A DNA stretch of 64,000 bases from Megamerina dolium (taxonomy: Eukaryota; Arthropoda; Insecta; Diptera; Megamerinidae): positions 34,892,540 through 34,956,539 of the forward strand of contig OY978527.1 of assembly GCA_963854835.1 (NCBI GenBank), written 5' to 3'. The notes beneath the pieces were generated by a model. That model saw only the letters and a program-made list of their open reading frames with translations. It made no database searches and was not told the origin of the DNA. Position 1 is the first letter of the stretch; each line of letters starts with the position of its first letter. A program made the position numbers and the translations under genes. Positions 35,458 through 48,604 of this stretch are shown in pieces.

Positions 35458-36757
35458 TAAAAAAATCTCCTTACAGTCGGCTGGGGCCGACCAAACTATA
35501 CCCTGCATATGTAGATTTATATATAAAAAGTTTACTCGAATATCCAACTTTTCTTTTATTTCCACTTTTCGAGAAACAATTTTTGCATATACTACTAATT
35601 TACACCCGAAATATGGTTGACTTTGACGAAGTAAAAGGATTTTAAGATAATTCCGAGGCTTAGTATGTGAGCTATATAAAAAGTGTGCGTGGCTTACCAC
35701 TTTCTAGTAAATCCAATTAATTTTTCAATGTTAATCCACACCTTAAATTTGGTGTCCTACGTTAAATGGTTTCTAAGTTATGGTGGTTAACATTTTTGTT
35801 TAATTTCCTCAACTTTGTATGGGAGCCCCAATAAGAAGTGGGCGTGGTACGCTGATTTTTCACCAGATTTTTGCCGACTACGATATTAATTTAAATGTCA
35901 ATTATGGTTATTCTAGACAGAAGATTGCCGAAGTTACTGCTGTTTCAATTTAAAATTTGTATGGGGGCTACGATAAACAGTGGGCGTGGTGCGCCCATTT
36001 TCTGTGAGCCTAGTTGCTCGTACAATACTAATCCACACCTTAAATCTCGTTATTCTACGCTGAATAGTTTGCAAGTTATAACCGGTAACATTTTTTTTAA
36101 TTTCCGCAACTTTGTATGGGAGACCCAAAAAGGAGTGGGCGTGGCACATTGATTTTCTGCCATATTATTTCTGACTGCCGTATTAATCTAAGTGTCAATT
36201 GTAGTTATTCTAGATAGAAGATTGTAGAAGTTAGAGCAGTTTCAATTTAAAAGAAGTACAGACACTTTGTATGGGAGCTACGCTACAAAGTAGGCGTGGC
36301 TCACCCACTTTTGGCGAGGTTATATAGTAGTATAATATAACTCTATGTGCAAAATATTGTTGTCCCAAGTGGTATATTATGTGAGTTATAGCAAGTTAAA
36401 GATTTTGAAAATTTCGAGGTTAGTCGCTTTGAATGCTTGGTGTGGGCGTGGTTATTGACCGATCATGCCCAATATCAATCCCCTCCGTACCCTTGGATCA
36501 TAGATTACTTATGCCAAATTTCATCGAAATAGCTCAATATTTACTCAAGTTATCGTGCGAACCAGCCAGGTGACAGACAGACGGACGGACGGACGGACGG
36601 ACGGACGGACGGACGGACATCGTTAAATCGAAAATTTAATCGACGCTGATCACGAATATATATCCATGTCTATATCTCCGGAGATTCCTTCAAGTGGACA
36701 CAAACATCTGACCGAAATGAATATACCATGCATATTGCATTATGCAGGGTATAAAAA
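35458..36757. repeat. long dispersed repeat bounded by TATACCCTGCATA, 2 internal units
   Basis: Second copy of the element at 13550-15485, with the same start (AAATCTCCTTACAGTCGGCT), the same inner inverted 13-mers (35497-35509 and 36741-36753) and the same right end. It contains only two internal units (TCCACACCTT starts at 35735 and 36032, spacing 297). Its GACG/GGAC microsatellite at about 36580-36619 is longer than in the other copy. It has no coding capacity. Confidence 0.8.
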
Positions 36758-39700
36758 TGAAAAATGTAAATTTCACCACATGAGACACTGTGCGTTGTAA
36801 ATGGGAGTGAGACTCGGCTGACATGTTATTCTGGTTTTTTTTTTTCTCACCACAGTCTGCCACAAAAAGAGTTGTTAAATAACGAGATTCCTTGCATACT
36901 TTTATGCGGCAGTACTGAAATATACCTATGTGTGAGTATATTTGTATGTAGACCTATATGAGGCACGGATTGCATTTTACGTTTGGAAATATATATTGAC
37001 ATTCACTGATGAATTACGAATATGCAGATAGTCACTAGATGTTGTTCATGCGAACAAAGTTTACTAAAAAGTAAAATGAGCAAAATAATTTTTAAGTGAA
37101 AAGACTGCAGTAAAAGTATAGTATCTTTGAATTCTTTTGCTTAATTGTAGACATAGGCAATTATTATAAAATTACCTTTTTAGTATTTTATAAACCATTA
37201 CGAAATCTATATATTTTTATTTCATCACTAGCCAATGGTAATTCTAAATATCAGTAAAATATATTATAATTTTCATAGCCGATAGATTAGGTAGATAAAT
37301 CACATCCCCTTGACTATCAGACTACAGATTCACTAAAGAGGATTTTGCCGAATTACGACCACATTTTTACATACGACTCCAACTTGAATAGGAAGGATGG
37401 TGACGGAGGTATTTATAAGATCGGTAGATAAGGCACAATGTCAGTGCCAAGTGAGGAATTTAAATTCAAGACTGAAAAAATCACCTTTGTTGCCATCGAA
37501 AGAAGATGAACAGAATATTCCATCTGAACGACCACGAAGTTGCTGTTTCCACTACTCAGTAAAAAACGAAACCCAAACAAATACCCTTACTGTCCTTAGA
37601 AATAAAGGTATTTCAACCGCTTTAGGAGAAGTAGTCGCTAGCCTTCACACTTGGCTTTCCGAATAGTTCAACAACATGGTATTACAACGGCCATTCCTTG
37701 TATAACTGCGCTCTCTCATAGAGAAGTCAGCCACAATAACATACCCTATTTCTGAAAGAGCTTACTTAAAATTTGATATAGCAGTTATTGATCTGAAATT
37801 TTGAGTGACTGCAATGAAGACATAGAACTGTATATGTTCATCCGCGGCTGGTTAATATACACAAGTAACTGTTTTTATTTAATATTATTTATTTCTAGCT
37901 TATGGTTGGCTTTTGTAGCCTTCTATTTCTCTACTTCTACTTCTTCTTGCCTCCTACGTGACCTGTTGACTGTTCAAGCGAGAATGAATATTTTTATACA
38001 ACAGCAACAGCAGCCGCAGCAGCACAGACAAATTGTTATTAATTATCGTGCTGCCAGATCTTTACAAAAATATATCTTACAATATATGTCTTAAAATATA
38101 TTCGAATAATAATTATAACAATAATATTCGTCCGCCACAGAACTTTTAAACGATAAAGAAATCTGAAAAAAAAATTATATTTAGTTCCAATTGCTTGATT
38201 TTAAATACATATTTTAAAGCTTCCTCTGAATTTGAGAAAGAACTCACACCAGAAATATGTGCTACATTTTGTGCTATATTTACTGCTCCGCCAAAGAGCC
38301 TTTCGGCGCTTACAAGTGCCACATATTTATTATTTTTTGTCGAATTTTCATTAGAATTGATATATTGCCAATGCTTTTTTTTTTCAATAATTAGAATTTG
38401 TTTTATAATACTTGTGCTATTTTGATCATTACAAATATTTTAATGATAATGAAAAGACAAATGAATGACGAAACAAATGCAATATTCCCATGTATAAGTA
38501 CATAGCAGTACACAATGATACGCATACCAAAATAGCTGAAAAACTAATCAACAAAATGTAGGCAAATATGTAAAAATTTAATATTTATATAAAATGAAAA
38601 ATTTTTCATTTTACAAATTAAATTGCTCGTACGGGATTTCTTCCTGTGGATTTTTTCCCCACCGACCACCAGATCTCCTACGTTTAAAAATTCTTAGCTA
38701 GGCCACTTTTATTATAAGGTGAGTCGTACGTGTGTATAACATTATATTCGTAATATGAAATCCTTTTTAGATAATGAGACAGAATTCTAATGATACAGCG
38801 ATCAATTTCCAGGATGAAAATGGTGAATTTTTAAGAATGCCAAATTTGGCGTGTGAGTTTTTGTAGAAATTAAGAAAATAGGAAATATGGAAGAAACTTT
38901 TTAAAATATATAACTTGTTTCATCCTCTGATCAAAAATGTCGGGGCTACATTTTGTTAAAACCCATTCATTGACTGCCTACCTGTATCATGAGTGCAGGA
39001 GCGCAAAACCTGCAACAGTGCATAATACATTTTCTCTTATATTATTATATATTATTATTGTTATTAAATAGTTTTAAAGTGTTTTCCACTCTTTATTTTT
39101 GCAATTTGCAATTTTTTCAATTACAATTGCAAATAATTGCAATTGCAATTTTGTGTGATTGGGTTTGCCAATGTACACCTATGATATTAACCACTTAACA
39201 GCCGCCAATTGCAATTACAATTTCATGTAAATCCTAGAAAATTATGTGGATCGTGGAAAATCAAGCGGCGATAATTTGTTCTTTTGTTATTCTAACTAAC
39301 TTGATGGCAGTGTTGATATTGTTGTTGTTGTTGATATTGTTGATGCTATTATGGCTGCTGTTGAAGATAATTGAAACTAATGTATATATGAATGTAAGCA
39401 TGTGTGCGTAGAAAGTAAAAGCATTTTGATTATGTGAATTTGAGCATCCCCGAAGACACCCACAGCTTTAAGTGGTGTTGCTGATAAGTATTCACAAACA
39501 AATATCTCATAAACACAAACACACGCATATATCGTACATATATAAATATAGCAGACAGATATATTACATATAGATATTGTACATGTGTACGAAGAGAAGC
39601 TCGTACACACACACACACACACACTTTCGATCTCCTTGTAACATGAAGCCATATAAATATAGCAAGAAGATGTGTTCGCGTCAGCCATGGCACTTATATA

Positions 39701-40400
39701 ATACACTATGCTATGGTATACATATGAACATATGCATATGTAATGTGTGCTTTTAGCTTAAGTAAGTATAATAGCGATAAGGGTAATATCAGTCAGACAG
39801 GCAGGCAATAAGGATTATGTTGGCAATATAGCAGTAGCAGCAGCAGCAGTAGCAGCAGCAGCAACAACAACATGAATAATAGCAACTACAGACAATAATA
39901 ATAATTGAGGTAAGTTCAGTTAAAAGCCTCTATGTTCATGTGTTTGTTCGTCTCTCTCACTCTCTTTCTCTCTTAGCATACATTTTTACACATGCATACA
40001 TAAAAACGATTACATACTCGAACCATTTCTATGCTTATCTTGTTTGGTGTGTGTGCTACATGCCAATATTGGATATTTAGATCCTAGGTTACACTATCGC
40101 ACTATACTTTCATGGCCGCACACTTGATTTTTTGTTTTGTAACAATAGTTAAGCAATTTTATTAACTAAAGGACACCATAAAAAGTTCCCAGCTCGCAAA
40201 AATATACAATATTACTTAAGAATGCGTTATACATGTGGTGGTTCCTTTAGATTGTAAATGGAATATTTATTTTCTTATTTTCCTAAGTTGAAGTTAAATA
40301 TAAAAAATAGGTTATTTTGTTCTTGTCTATTCAAAGTAATGTAAGGTTCTGACGACAAAAAACAAAAAAAAAAAAAAACGAAAACAGCCGATCGAGTTTA
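36758..40400. other. non-coding DNA
   Basis: Several open frames of 60-110 codons (37397-37666, 37801-38094, 39377-39706) lack any family motif. CAG/CAA tracts occur near 38000-38030 and 39830-39870, (CA)n near 39605-39625, and AATTGCAATT-type palindromes near 39110-39220. A SINE 3' fragment sits inside at 38288. Confidence 0.45.
38288..38339 (+). mobile_element. SINE 3'-end fragment
   Basis: CGCCAAAGAGCCTTTCGGCG followed by AAGTGCCACATATTTATTATT matches the last ~50 nt of the SINE family in plus orientation. The head and body are absent. Confidence 0.55.
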
Positions 40401-41568
40401 TGTAATCGTCCCTGCGCCACCTTCTGGCATACAACTCATCTCTTATGCGGATGATTGCTCGATTCTGGCGTCGGGACACAACATCTCGGCGATATGCTGC
40501 GAGACCAACGCGTACTTGGTGCACGTTCAACAATTCTGCAAACAAAGAAGCCTTATACTCTCGCCCGAGGAGTCTAATGTAACACTCTTTACCACCTGGA
40601 CTAAGGAGCTCGGAGCCGTGCTCTCAGTGGCAGTCGATGGCAGAACTATTCCGACTGTGAATACATCTAAAATTTTCGGAGTTACTTTTGACAGTCTCAT
40701 GACCTTTGCTGCTCATGTTGATTACATTATCCAGAGGTTGCATAGCAGAAATAATGTCCTTAAGGCACTGGCCGGCACTAGCTGGGAAAAAGACAACGAG
40801 ACGCTGGTCCTCACCTATAAGACCATCGGCAGGTAAATCATCAACTACGCGGCCCCAATTTGGACGCCACTCATAAGCGACTCACAATGGCGGTTTCTGC
40901 AAACCCGGCAGAATACTGCTTTGCGAATCATCACGGGCTGCCATAAGATGGCACATGAGGATCATCTACATCAGGAAACACGAATGCTAAAAGTGCGTGA
41001 GCACAACGAAATACAATTTGTTCTTTCCTGCCACCTTCCATCACACCCTAACAACCGTTTAACGCAGCTTGCCCCTCCCCTGCGTAACATCCGTGGTGGC
41101 CTACGCTCATATGTTGGGCACGTGAGTCACCTGCTCGATGATTTGAGCTCTAGTACACATAGGACGGTTCTTAATTTACTGCATCAACGCGGGTCATGCT
41201 CATAACATCGTGCTGGGGGTCGTCCACTGCCAATAGCAGACTGCGAGCAACAGCTCTCTAGATTTGCCACTTTGGCGCAGCTAAGATCTGAATGGAGCGT
41301 CTATCTGTACTGCTACATGCACCGGCTGGCTGATACAATTCCAGACTGATGCCCGCGGTGCCAACAGAGCCCGCACGATACCCGTCGTCTTTTCGCCTGC
41401 CCTAGAGGGCCTACCAGTTTGGGCACCCTCTGCACTGTGGACGCACCCCCTGGAGGCTGCCGTCTTCCTGGAGCTGAGCGATGTGAACAACAACAACTCA
41501 AGCTAATTTACATAAATATTTGTGATTTCGAAATCGTTGTCTGTTACAACAACAACATGTAATCGTCC
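40401..41568 (+). mobile_element. 5'-truncated Jockey-like LINE with 12-bp target duplication
   Basis: ATGTAATCGTCC is present at 40401-40412 and again at 41557-41568. The 1144-bp body begins just upstream of the RT catalytic box and ends in an ACAACAACAAC tail. The size of the duplication, the missing 5' part and the A-rich 3' end are the hallmarks of target-primed LINE insertion. The pre-insertion site can be read as GAGTTT-ATGTAATCGTCC-GCAGC. Confidence 0.9.
40413..41510 (+). pseudogene. Jockey-clade ORF2, C-terminal half
   Basis: The translation begins with the RT palm (IQLISYADDCSILASG, YADD catalytic box at about 40438-40449). It continues through a GVTFDSLMTFAAHV block and the thumb (NYAAPIWTPLISDSQW, QNTALRIITGCHKMAHEDHL). 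It ends in the Jockey-type C-terminus, where CPRCQQSPHDTRRLFACP is the zinc-knuckle-like motif. There is no RNase H, as in Jockey. In-frame stops lie near 40834, 41203 and 41348. The stops are single-base changes in otherwise well-preserved sequence, so the copy is relatively young. Confidence 0.88.
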
Positions 41569-43971
41569 GCAGCTAATTAGTGTTAATTCAATAAAAAGTG
41601 TCAAGTACAAAATTTTTCATTTTTTAATTATTAAATGGACATATAAAACAATGGCATGAAAAATAGTTACTATTAGAAAAATCATTTTCAAATGTCCACC
41701 CCTTAATTGATGGTTTAGTTCTAGTTTATCTTAAGGGCATATAAACATCATTAACCACTTTGTTTTGCAGAAAAGCAACCAAAACGCTATTTCTATCATA
41801 ACTATAGTATGATATATGTTGGAAAATTAAAAAACAAAATTACATATCATGAAAAGGATCTCAAAGAGGTTCTTAGGTGTCTTTGATATGCGAAGCACAA
41901 TTTGGCTAAAAATTCTTCAAACTTTCGCCTTTAAGTGTTTCATTTAGTTTATACATAAATAGGAATTCTTATAAATTTATATACCGTTATATATAATCCT
42001 TTCTAAAGTCATATTAAAATAAAAATAAAATAAAAAATTGAGTAAATCGTTTTCAAATTATTGTTATATTAAGTTATCCTCTAAAAAATAGATTTTTACA
42101 TATTTTTCGGTTATAATTAAAATTTTTTTTATGGACTATGTGACACGCCAAGTCATTTTCCACTGGGATGTTGTATTGTTAAACATTTTTTTTTGTATTA
42201 TGTGAATGAAATACAATTGGGAATTCAAATGTGTCATATACCGAGATTTCAGACACTTTAAATTTCTGCTCCACACTGTCTGATGTTTGCGCAATATTTG
42301 ATTCATATTCATATCCACAGACTTGAGCATTTTTTTCTATTTAGGTCTCATTATTATTATTATTTTTGTTTTTTTATTCTATTGTAAACATTTAGTAGAC
42401 GAATATAGGGAATTGGAATGCCTTAGATAATTGCAAAATGAGGTAATTAAATAATTTAATGACAATTAGTAATACTAGTAACATTAAATGTACAAGGGCA
42501 GATGAAGAGAGTGCAAGCAAATGATAAGGAAAGAGAAAAAGAGAGGACTAATTAGTAGGCAATTGTGTTTTTTGCAAAAAATATTTTACGATACTTACGA
42601 TACGATACTTTTCGTTACTAAATAATTGCTTGTATAAAATTTTGTGTGAAAATGAGAGACGAGGAGTAGAATTGTTACAAAAAAATCATATACACAAAAA
42701 TTGTATTCATCCTCAATTGTCAACAGGTGGACATAGTTTGAAAGAACTAGAACCTTATCATTGTGTTAATTACAAAGAATGAATTGATTTTTCGCCAGAA
42801 ACCAATGTTAAGTAAGTTTTTTTTTATGAATGCATATTGCTGGTAATTTCTCAATAATATATTACAATAGTTATATATGTAGATAAAAATTGTAGACATA
42901 AAACAGCAAATATTAGTTCCAAGATATATTCTGTTTAATAATAATAATAATAATAATTACTAGAATATTATTAAGCATATAAGCATATACATATTTGTGC
43001 ATATGTTTCCTTTGGCATAATTAAGCTGTCAAATAATTATAATTGTTGCCTGAAGGATACTCATATGCATACTACTTTTATATAGTACAATATGTACAAT
43101 ATGTATGTGCCTTTTCGACAGAATCAGAACGATTGCTCCCACCCCCTAAACCAAAGCAATTTCATATAAGGTAAGGTGTGGATGAGTAGTAGTGTGTCTC
43201 TATGTACATACCTATGTTCACAAAATGTCACCTTGTTAGTATAACTTTGCACATTTACTACATATATACTTAGTAGTACATTGGCAATAGCAATAACCAT
43301 AATGTCAAATTATATATAAATTAGAAACGGAATAGAAAGCAGATGTCATCGACAAAGTTAGGGTAAGTGATAAGGAAATGTGTAAGTTAATAGGATGTGT
43401 ACATGTGTATTGTATTTATATATATGTAAACTATATGAAACTTGATAAACACATGGCGACAACAAATTCGTAGATTTATTGAGTGACCACACTTATATGG
43501 CTTTGTCTAAATGTATAGGTATACTGAAAATTACCATGACATAATATTAATAATAATAATAATAATAATAAGAATAATCATAATAATATTTCTCCATATT
43601 ACAAATAATTACAAATATTTAATATTAGTATCTCTTACTCGTACTATGAATTCCTTGCATGCGTATAATATTAAAACAGGTACGTTCAAAGAAAAATAAT
43701 TAATATTGGCCATTCGAAAAATATATTTACAGTTTTGGTTGGCTTAGCAATTGAAGCTAGAGCAAAATATATGATATGTGTGTTTACATAACAAGCTTTG
43801 CCCTAAGCGAGCCTCTAGACGACCACTCCAACCTAGCCTAACCGAATATTATAAGAATCAATCGAAAATATAGAAATTATATGCTTTTGACTAACAAAAT
43901 AGAAATTTTTCTTTTGCCCACTTTCAATGGTCTTGATTTTATTCAGAAAAATTAAATAAAAAATTAATAAA
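41569..43971. other. AT-rich non-coding DNA
   Basis: At 41694-41760 it shares a TGTCCACCCCTTAATT block with 4998-5020. (AAT)n tracts lie at about 42938-42955 and 43545-43570. No gene was recognised. Confidence 0.5.
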
Positions 43972-44198
43972 AGTAAATTAAACTGTTATATTCGGAACCC
44001 GCTGGAGGACGACGCAGAAGAGGATGACCTAACCTCCGGTGGAAAGACCAAGTACTGGAGAACCTGACGGCGCTTGGAATTTCTAACTGGCGCCAGCTAG
44101 CGAAGAACAGAGATGGCTGGCGAAGCATGTTATTTTCGGCCTAAATGGATACTCGGTTGTTATGGCCACATAAGTAAGTAGTAGTAGTAAATTAAACT
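43972..44198 (+). mobile_element. RTE-like LINE, 3'-end fragment with 13-bp target duplication
   Basis: AGTAAATTAAACT flanks the fragment (43972-43984 and 44186-44198). The 201-bp body carries the family's extreme 3' part: GGAGGACGACGCAGAAGAGG, CTAACTGGCGCCAGCTAGCG and the terminal ATGGCCACATAAGTAAGTAG tail. It was truncated on insertion, so it is a dead-on-arrival copy. Confidence 0.82.
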
Positions 44199-47008
44199 TT
44201 ATTCTTATTCTTTTTTTTTGGTAGTAAGTGAAAAACTGCCTCTAACTGTGAACTTAGTGTTTCTTCTATTTACTGTGATGACACCTTCATTTTCAATGAA
44301 TGTCCTTTTAGAGGCGACCATTGAGCAACGTCATCCGAAGGTGAATGCAGGACGAAAACTTATTTAGTTTAGGATTGTACATTGGATTTGGGATATGTAA
44401 CATAAAAACTGTTTCTCAATGAAAAATGAGAAAATACCTCGGCTACGGATTATGTTAATAACACCCGCAAGTGAGAACAAGACTATGATTTACCTTTAAG
44501 GGGAAGGTATCAGTATCCAGCTATAGAATAACGTATGACCGATACATCGGGCATGATATTAAAATCGCTCTTGGCGACTTGGCGTGGTGGTCAACTAAGA
44601 AAATGTCGTCCCACTGTCAGTATATTCGTCCCCCATGCGAAAAGTTTCGACGAGATATTGATAAGAACAGCGAAAATTTTGGGAAAATAAGTTTATGGCT
44701 GTCGTTATTCGTAGACAGTTAGATAGAGAGTAAGCATATTGAAGAGGTAAAACTATTAGGAGTTGATTTTTCGCTTCAACTTCCTAGTGACGATTTCTGC
44801 GCAATTGTAAAAATATTTGTAAATTTTCACATGGTTTTTCGCACACTTGATACTTGATACAGCCCATTCAAAGGGGTGGTGATGATTGGTAAATCGGAAA
44901 TCGGAAAAAATAGTGGCGAGGTAAATCTAATGAGGCTTGGAGTCTCATTACACCACCGTAAAGGCGATTTCTGGTTGGGATTTATGGGTTCTCTTTTATG
45001 GGATGGTTCCAGGAATAAGTATGTTTACGCAAAATATTATGATTAAAAAATTAATGAAATCTTAAGATGTGGGAATGGAGAATAAGTATATTTTTGGAAG
45101 AATTGAAGAAATTAATTTAATTGGAGTTGATCATGCATTTTACTCCTCCAGGGGCGGTTACTGCGAGCAGTGGAAGCGAATTTTCTAAAAACCTAAACTT
45201 CGGCGAGATGCTTCACGAAAGGTTGGTGGGTATGTTCAGGAATATCGTTGTTTTTCGTCAAAATATTGATCTTCATATTAATTTAATCGAAACATATATC
45301 TTTATTTGAATCTGCGTATTCATCTGTATGTAAAGAGGATAGCAGCTATGTTCATTCACAAAGTAAATGCTATTAAAAGAGAGCAGAAAATAATTGTTGC
45401 ATACTTCAAAAGGACATATGATATTTGTATTTTATATTCTGTGGACATTTACATTCTTTGTATAATGATTTTGTCTGAGAATACCCCTAGTGAAAAATAC
45501 CGACGACAATTTTTCTGGATCGTTTTAACCTCCTGGCGACCTCGCAAATGCCATTTTATTCAGACTTTCCGGCATAAGGGGTTAAAACGACCCACCCTTT
45601 CGTGACAGATCTAACGGGTTAAATGTTCTACAAATGTATTCCTCGTGAAGTTTTACCATATGCACCTAAATTACATACATGTTTTGCTCCGATATGTATT
45701 TTAACCCTTTCTTCCACTTATTCGCGCAACATAACGGTACAAGTAATACATGTATATATATTACTATATACCTCTATAGGTTAATGCACCTGTTAATATT
45801 TGTTGGCCCATATTAAGATATATTGAGCTTGCATAGTAGCACGCAACGTGTTAAATTTAATATGGCTATTTAGAAAATATGACCTGAGAATTCAAAAAGT
45901 TTTTGAGGTTTTACTATATGTGGCTAGGCGCTTTAGTCTTCATTTGGAATCATTCCGTCCCTAAAGATGCTGCTTCACAGTGTTATTGTTATGAATTATG
46001 CTTGCGCCTTCAAATTAACAATTTCCTTACTTTGATTTCGAACTATTTTCGGATAATTCGATTGAAATTATAAAAAGCATTTTTATTTTCATTCAATTTT
46101 ATTTAATGAATTTTGATATTTATTAGGTAATATTTTATGATTTGAACAATTTTTAAATCCACAATAGACATCCTTTTATTCTTATTTGTACATACAAATT
46201 GGTAATGCTTATATAATCACAAACGATAGAATATGAAGCACTTTGTAATTCATTTAATACAAAGGATTATTATTTTTGTAAACCAAATTTTTAGATTAGC
46301 AAACATTCTGTAATCATGTTTTGGAAAACTTTTACATATATATTATTTTATATTTATTTATTTTTTTGGGACATATATTACCTACTCCAAAAATAGATTG
46401 CAGCATGCTTCCTCATGTGTTTATTGGAAAATTTTGTTCGACAAAATTTGAATAGAAGTGCATATGGATGTGTCTGTGTATTTATCCATTTAGTTTTATG
46501 AATGTGTGTGTTTGTGTGTGTGTGTGTGTGTGTGCTTAAAAGCAAGATGAGCAAGATAACGAATGCAACTTTATTAACAACAAGAACAACAACAACAAGG
46601 AACAAGTGCAATTTTGTTGTTACGTTGCAACAGCATTAACCAACAACATCAACAACAAAAGCGCAATCATTGCACATATTTACTTTACAAACTCATACAT
46701 GCACACATACATACATACATACATACATGTACATACTATGTATGTAGTTTCAAAGCAAACTGTTGTTCATTACTAGCTCCTTTTGCATTTTGTTTGTTAA
46801 TGAAGTCGAAATTAAAAGTAGTAGTAAAAGCATTTGCTGCCGCCGTCGTAGACATATTTGCATTTGCATACTCATCTGTCTTTTATGATGTAGTCTGACT
46901 TGCAACAACAATGTTGCAAAGTAACAACATCTGCATTTTAGGTTCTTAATTTACATGCATTTGAAAAGGCATATGTAGAGTATGTGCTTATATTTATACA
47001 TATGTATA
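44199..47008. other. non-coding DNA
   Basis: No convincing gene. An open frame at 45121-45309 and the G/C-richer blocks at 44280-44680 and 45500-45610 have no motif known to me. A (GT)n tract lies at about 46503-46533 and a (CATA)n tract near 46706-46727. Confidence 0.45.
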
Positions 47009-47535
47009 TTAGGGTGGATGACGAAAAAAAAATATCAAAATTGCACCCCTAGTTTGAACGATTATGTTGAAATATTCTCGGATGAATTATTATTCTCCCT
47101 TTTAGAACCACCAAAAAGTGGTTATTACTGGTTTAGTGGTTATTACACCAAAAAGTGGTTATTACTGGTTTAGAGTTAGCTAAAAGTTAGTCAAAAAAGA
47201 TAATTTTTTATTTTTTTTAAGGGTTTTAAAGTTATGATGGGAAAAATATTTCATTAGGAGGGTAGAATCAGAGGAACTGAATTTAATTCTTTAAGAGTTC
47301 GTCCAATGTCAAGGTCATATATGAAAGAATTATAGCCCTTTCTGATAGCTTTACAGCGAGCTATTATTTATCAAAAGTCGGACAATTAACAACTGTGCTA
47401 TGATAAAAAAAAAAAACATTTAGCGGTTATGAAGGGGTTAAGAAACAAAATTTTTGTTTGTCTCGAGAACATTTCAGCAGAATCTTTCAAACTACTAACT
47501 AGGATTGGAATTTTTTTGGATCGATCCACCTTAAT
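47009..47535. repeat. MITE with TTARGGTGGAT termini
   Basis: The left end reads TTAGGGTGGATGACG plus an A-run. The right end, reversed, reads TTAAGGTGGATCGATCC plus an A-run. The element is about 525 bp and non-coding. It contains a perfect 25-bp direct duplication at 47111-47135 and 47148-47172 (CCAAAAAGTGGTTATTACTG and onward). Related termini lie at 4970 and 59629. Confidence 0.55.
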
Positions 47536-48604
47536 GTACATAGTATATGTATGCGCTTGTCTACTAAGCATTCTTAAAATGATTTGCATTATTTACACTC
47601 AAATAGTTATCTCTTTCTCATAGACAATAGTGTGCTATTTTTCATAGCATAATTATGTAGAGAGCTGATGGGGTACCCTGCTTATATGTTACGTATTAAA
47701 ACAATGCAATTGCAATTAGTATAAAAAAAAAAAAATTTTATGCAAAATTCATAAAATTTGTTTAAATGTTTTAAGTGAAATAATAGAGAAAGTAGAAAAA
47801 TTAAAAATTTATGTTTTATCATTTGAAAATATTTTCTTTTCATTCAGCAGTGCCACAGTTTATGTACTTGAAATGTGTGTGTGTGTGTGTACTCATATTT
47901 ATATACATGTATATAGAACTTAAGTAAAAGTTTAATTTTGTAAATTTGTTGACACAAGAACTTTACTAATAAAAATATTTTATAGTAAAGAATTTTACTA
48001 CTTACACTTTATGTTTAGTGTATGTCTTGAATCTCTTTGTTTTTATTTTGCTACAAGTTTTTTGTTTTGTTGTTGTCGTTTTTTCAAATAACTTTTAATT
48101 TAAATTGCTCAAGTATGTTTGTGTGTGTGTGTGTGTGAAAAACATGCGTGTATGATGTTCTCCTTCTTCTTCTGTTGTATATATGCATGTATACGCATGG
48201 GATAGCATATAAAACTATGTTTTATAGTTTCAAAGTTTTAACATACGTATGGATATAAGCCATAGAGGCATAGTTAAGAAAAAAAACCAAATACAAAAGT
48301 ACTTTTATATTACACGCAACAATTTTCAAGCCAGTATAAAATTCGGTAAGTTTTATTTGGCAATAAGTTGTCACATGTGCTGATGCAGTGCAGCAAATAA
48401 TTATAATTGAGCAATAAAATGAAGCAGGTTCTTGCTAAGTGGATAGTAAAGTTGGCAATTGATCAATTCCCAAATTTATTGGTTTTCAAAAAATTATAAT
48501 AATAAGCACCTGATGGTTGCCAGCACAATTTTTTTTGCAAGAATAACGTGCTGTTTTAACATAATAAAGTATAGGTAATACCGCTGTATATTGATAATAA
48601 TATA
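47536..48604. other. AT-rich non-coding DNA
   Basis: (GT)n tracts lie near 47876-47890 and 48120-48138. No gene recognised. Confidence 0.5.

Noticed and set aside
37397..38094. Two neighbouring open frames (89 and 97 codons) as exons of a gene
   Set aside because: No consistent splice sites or protein family seen; the second contains a CAG/CAA repeat tract.
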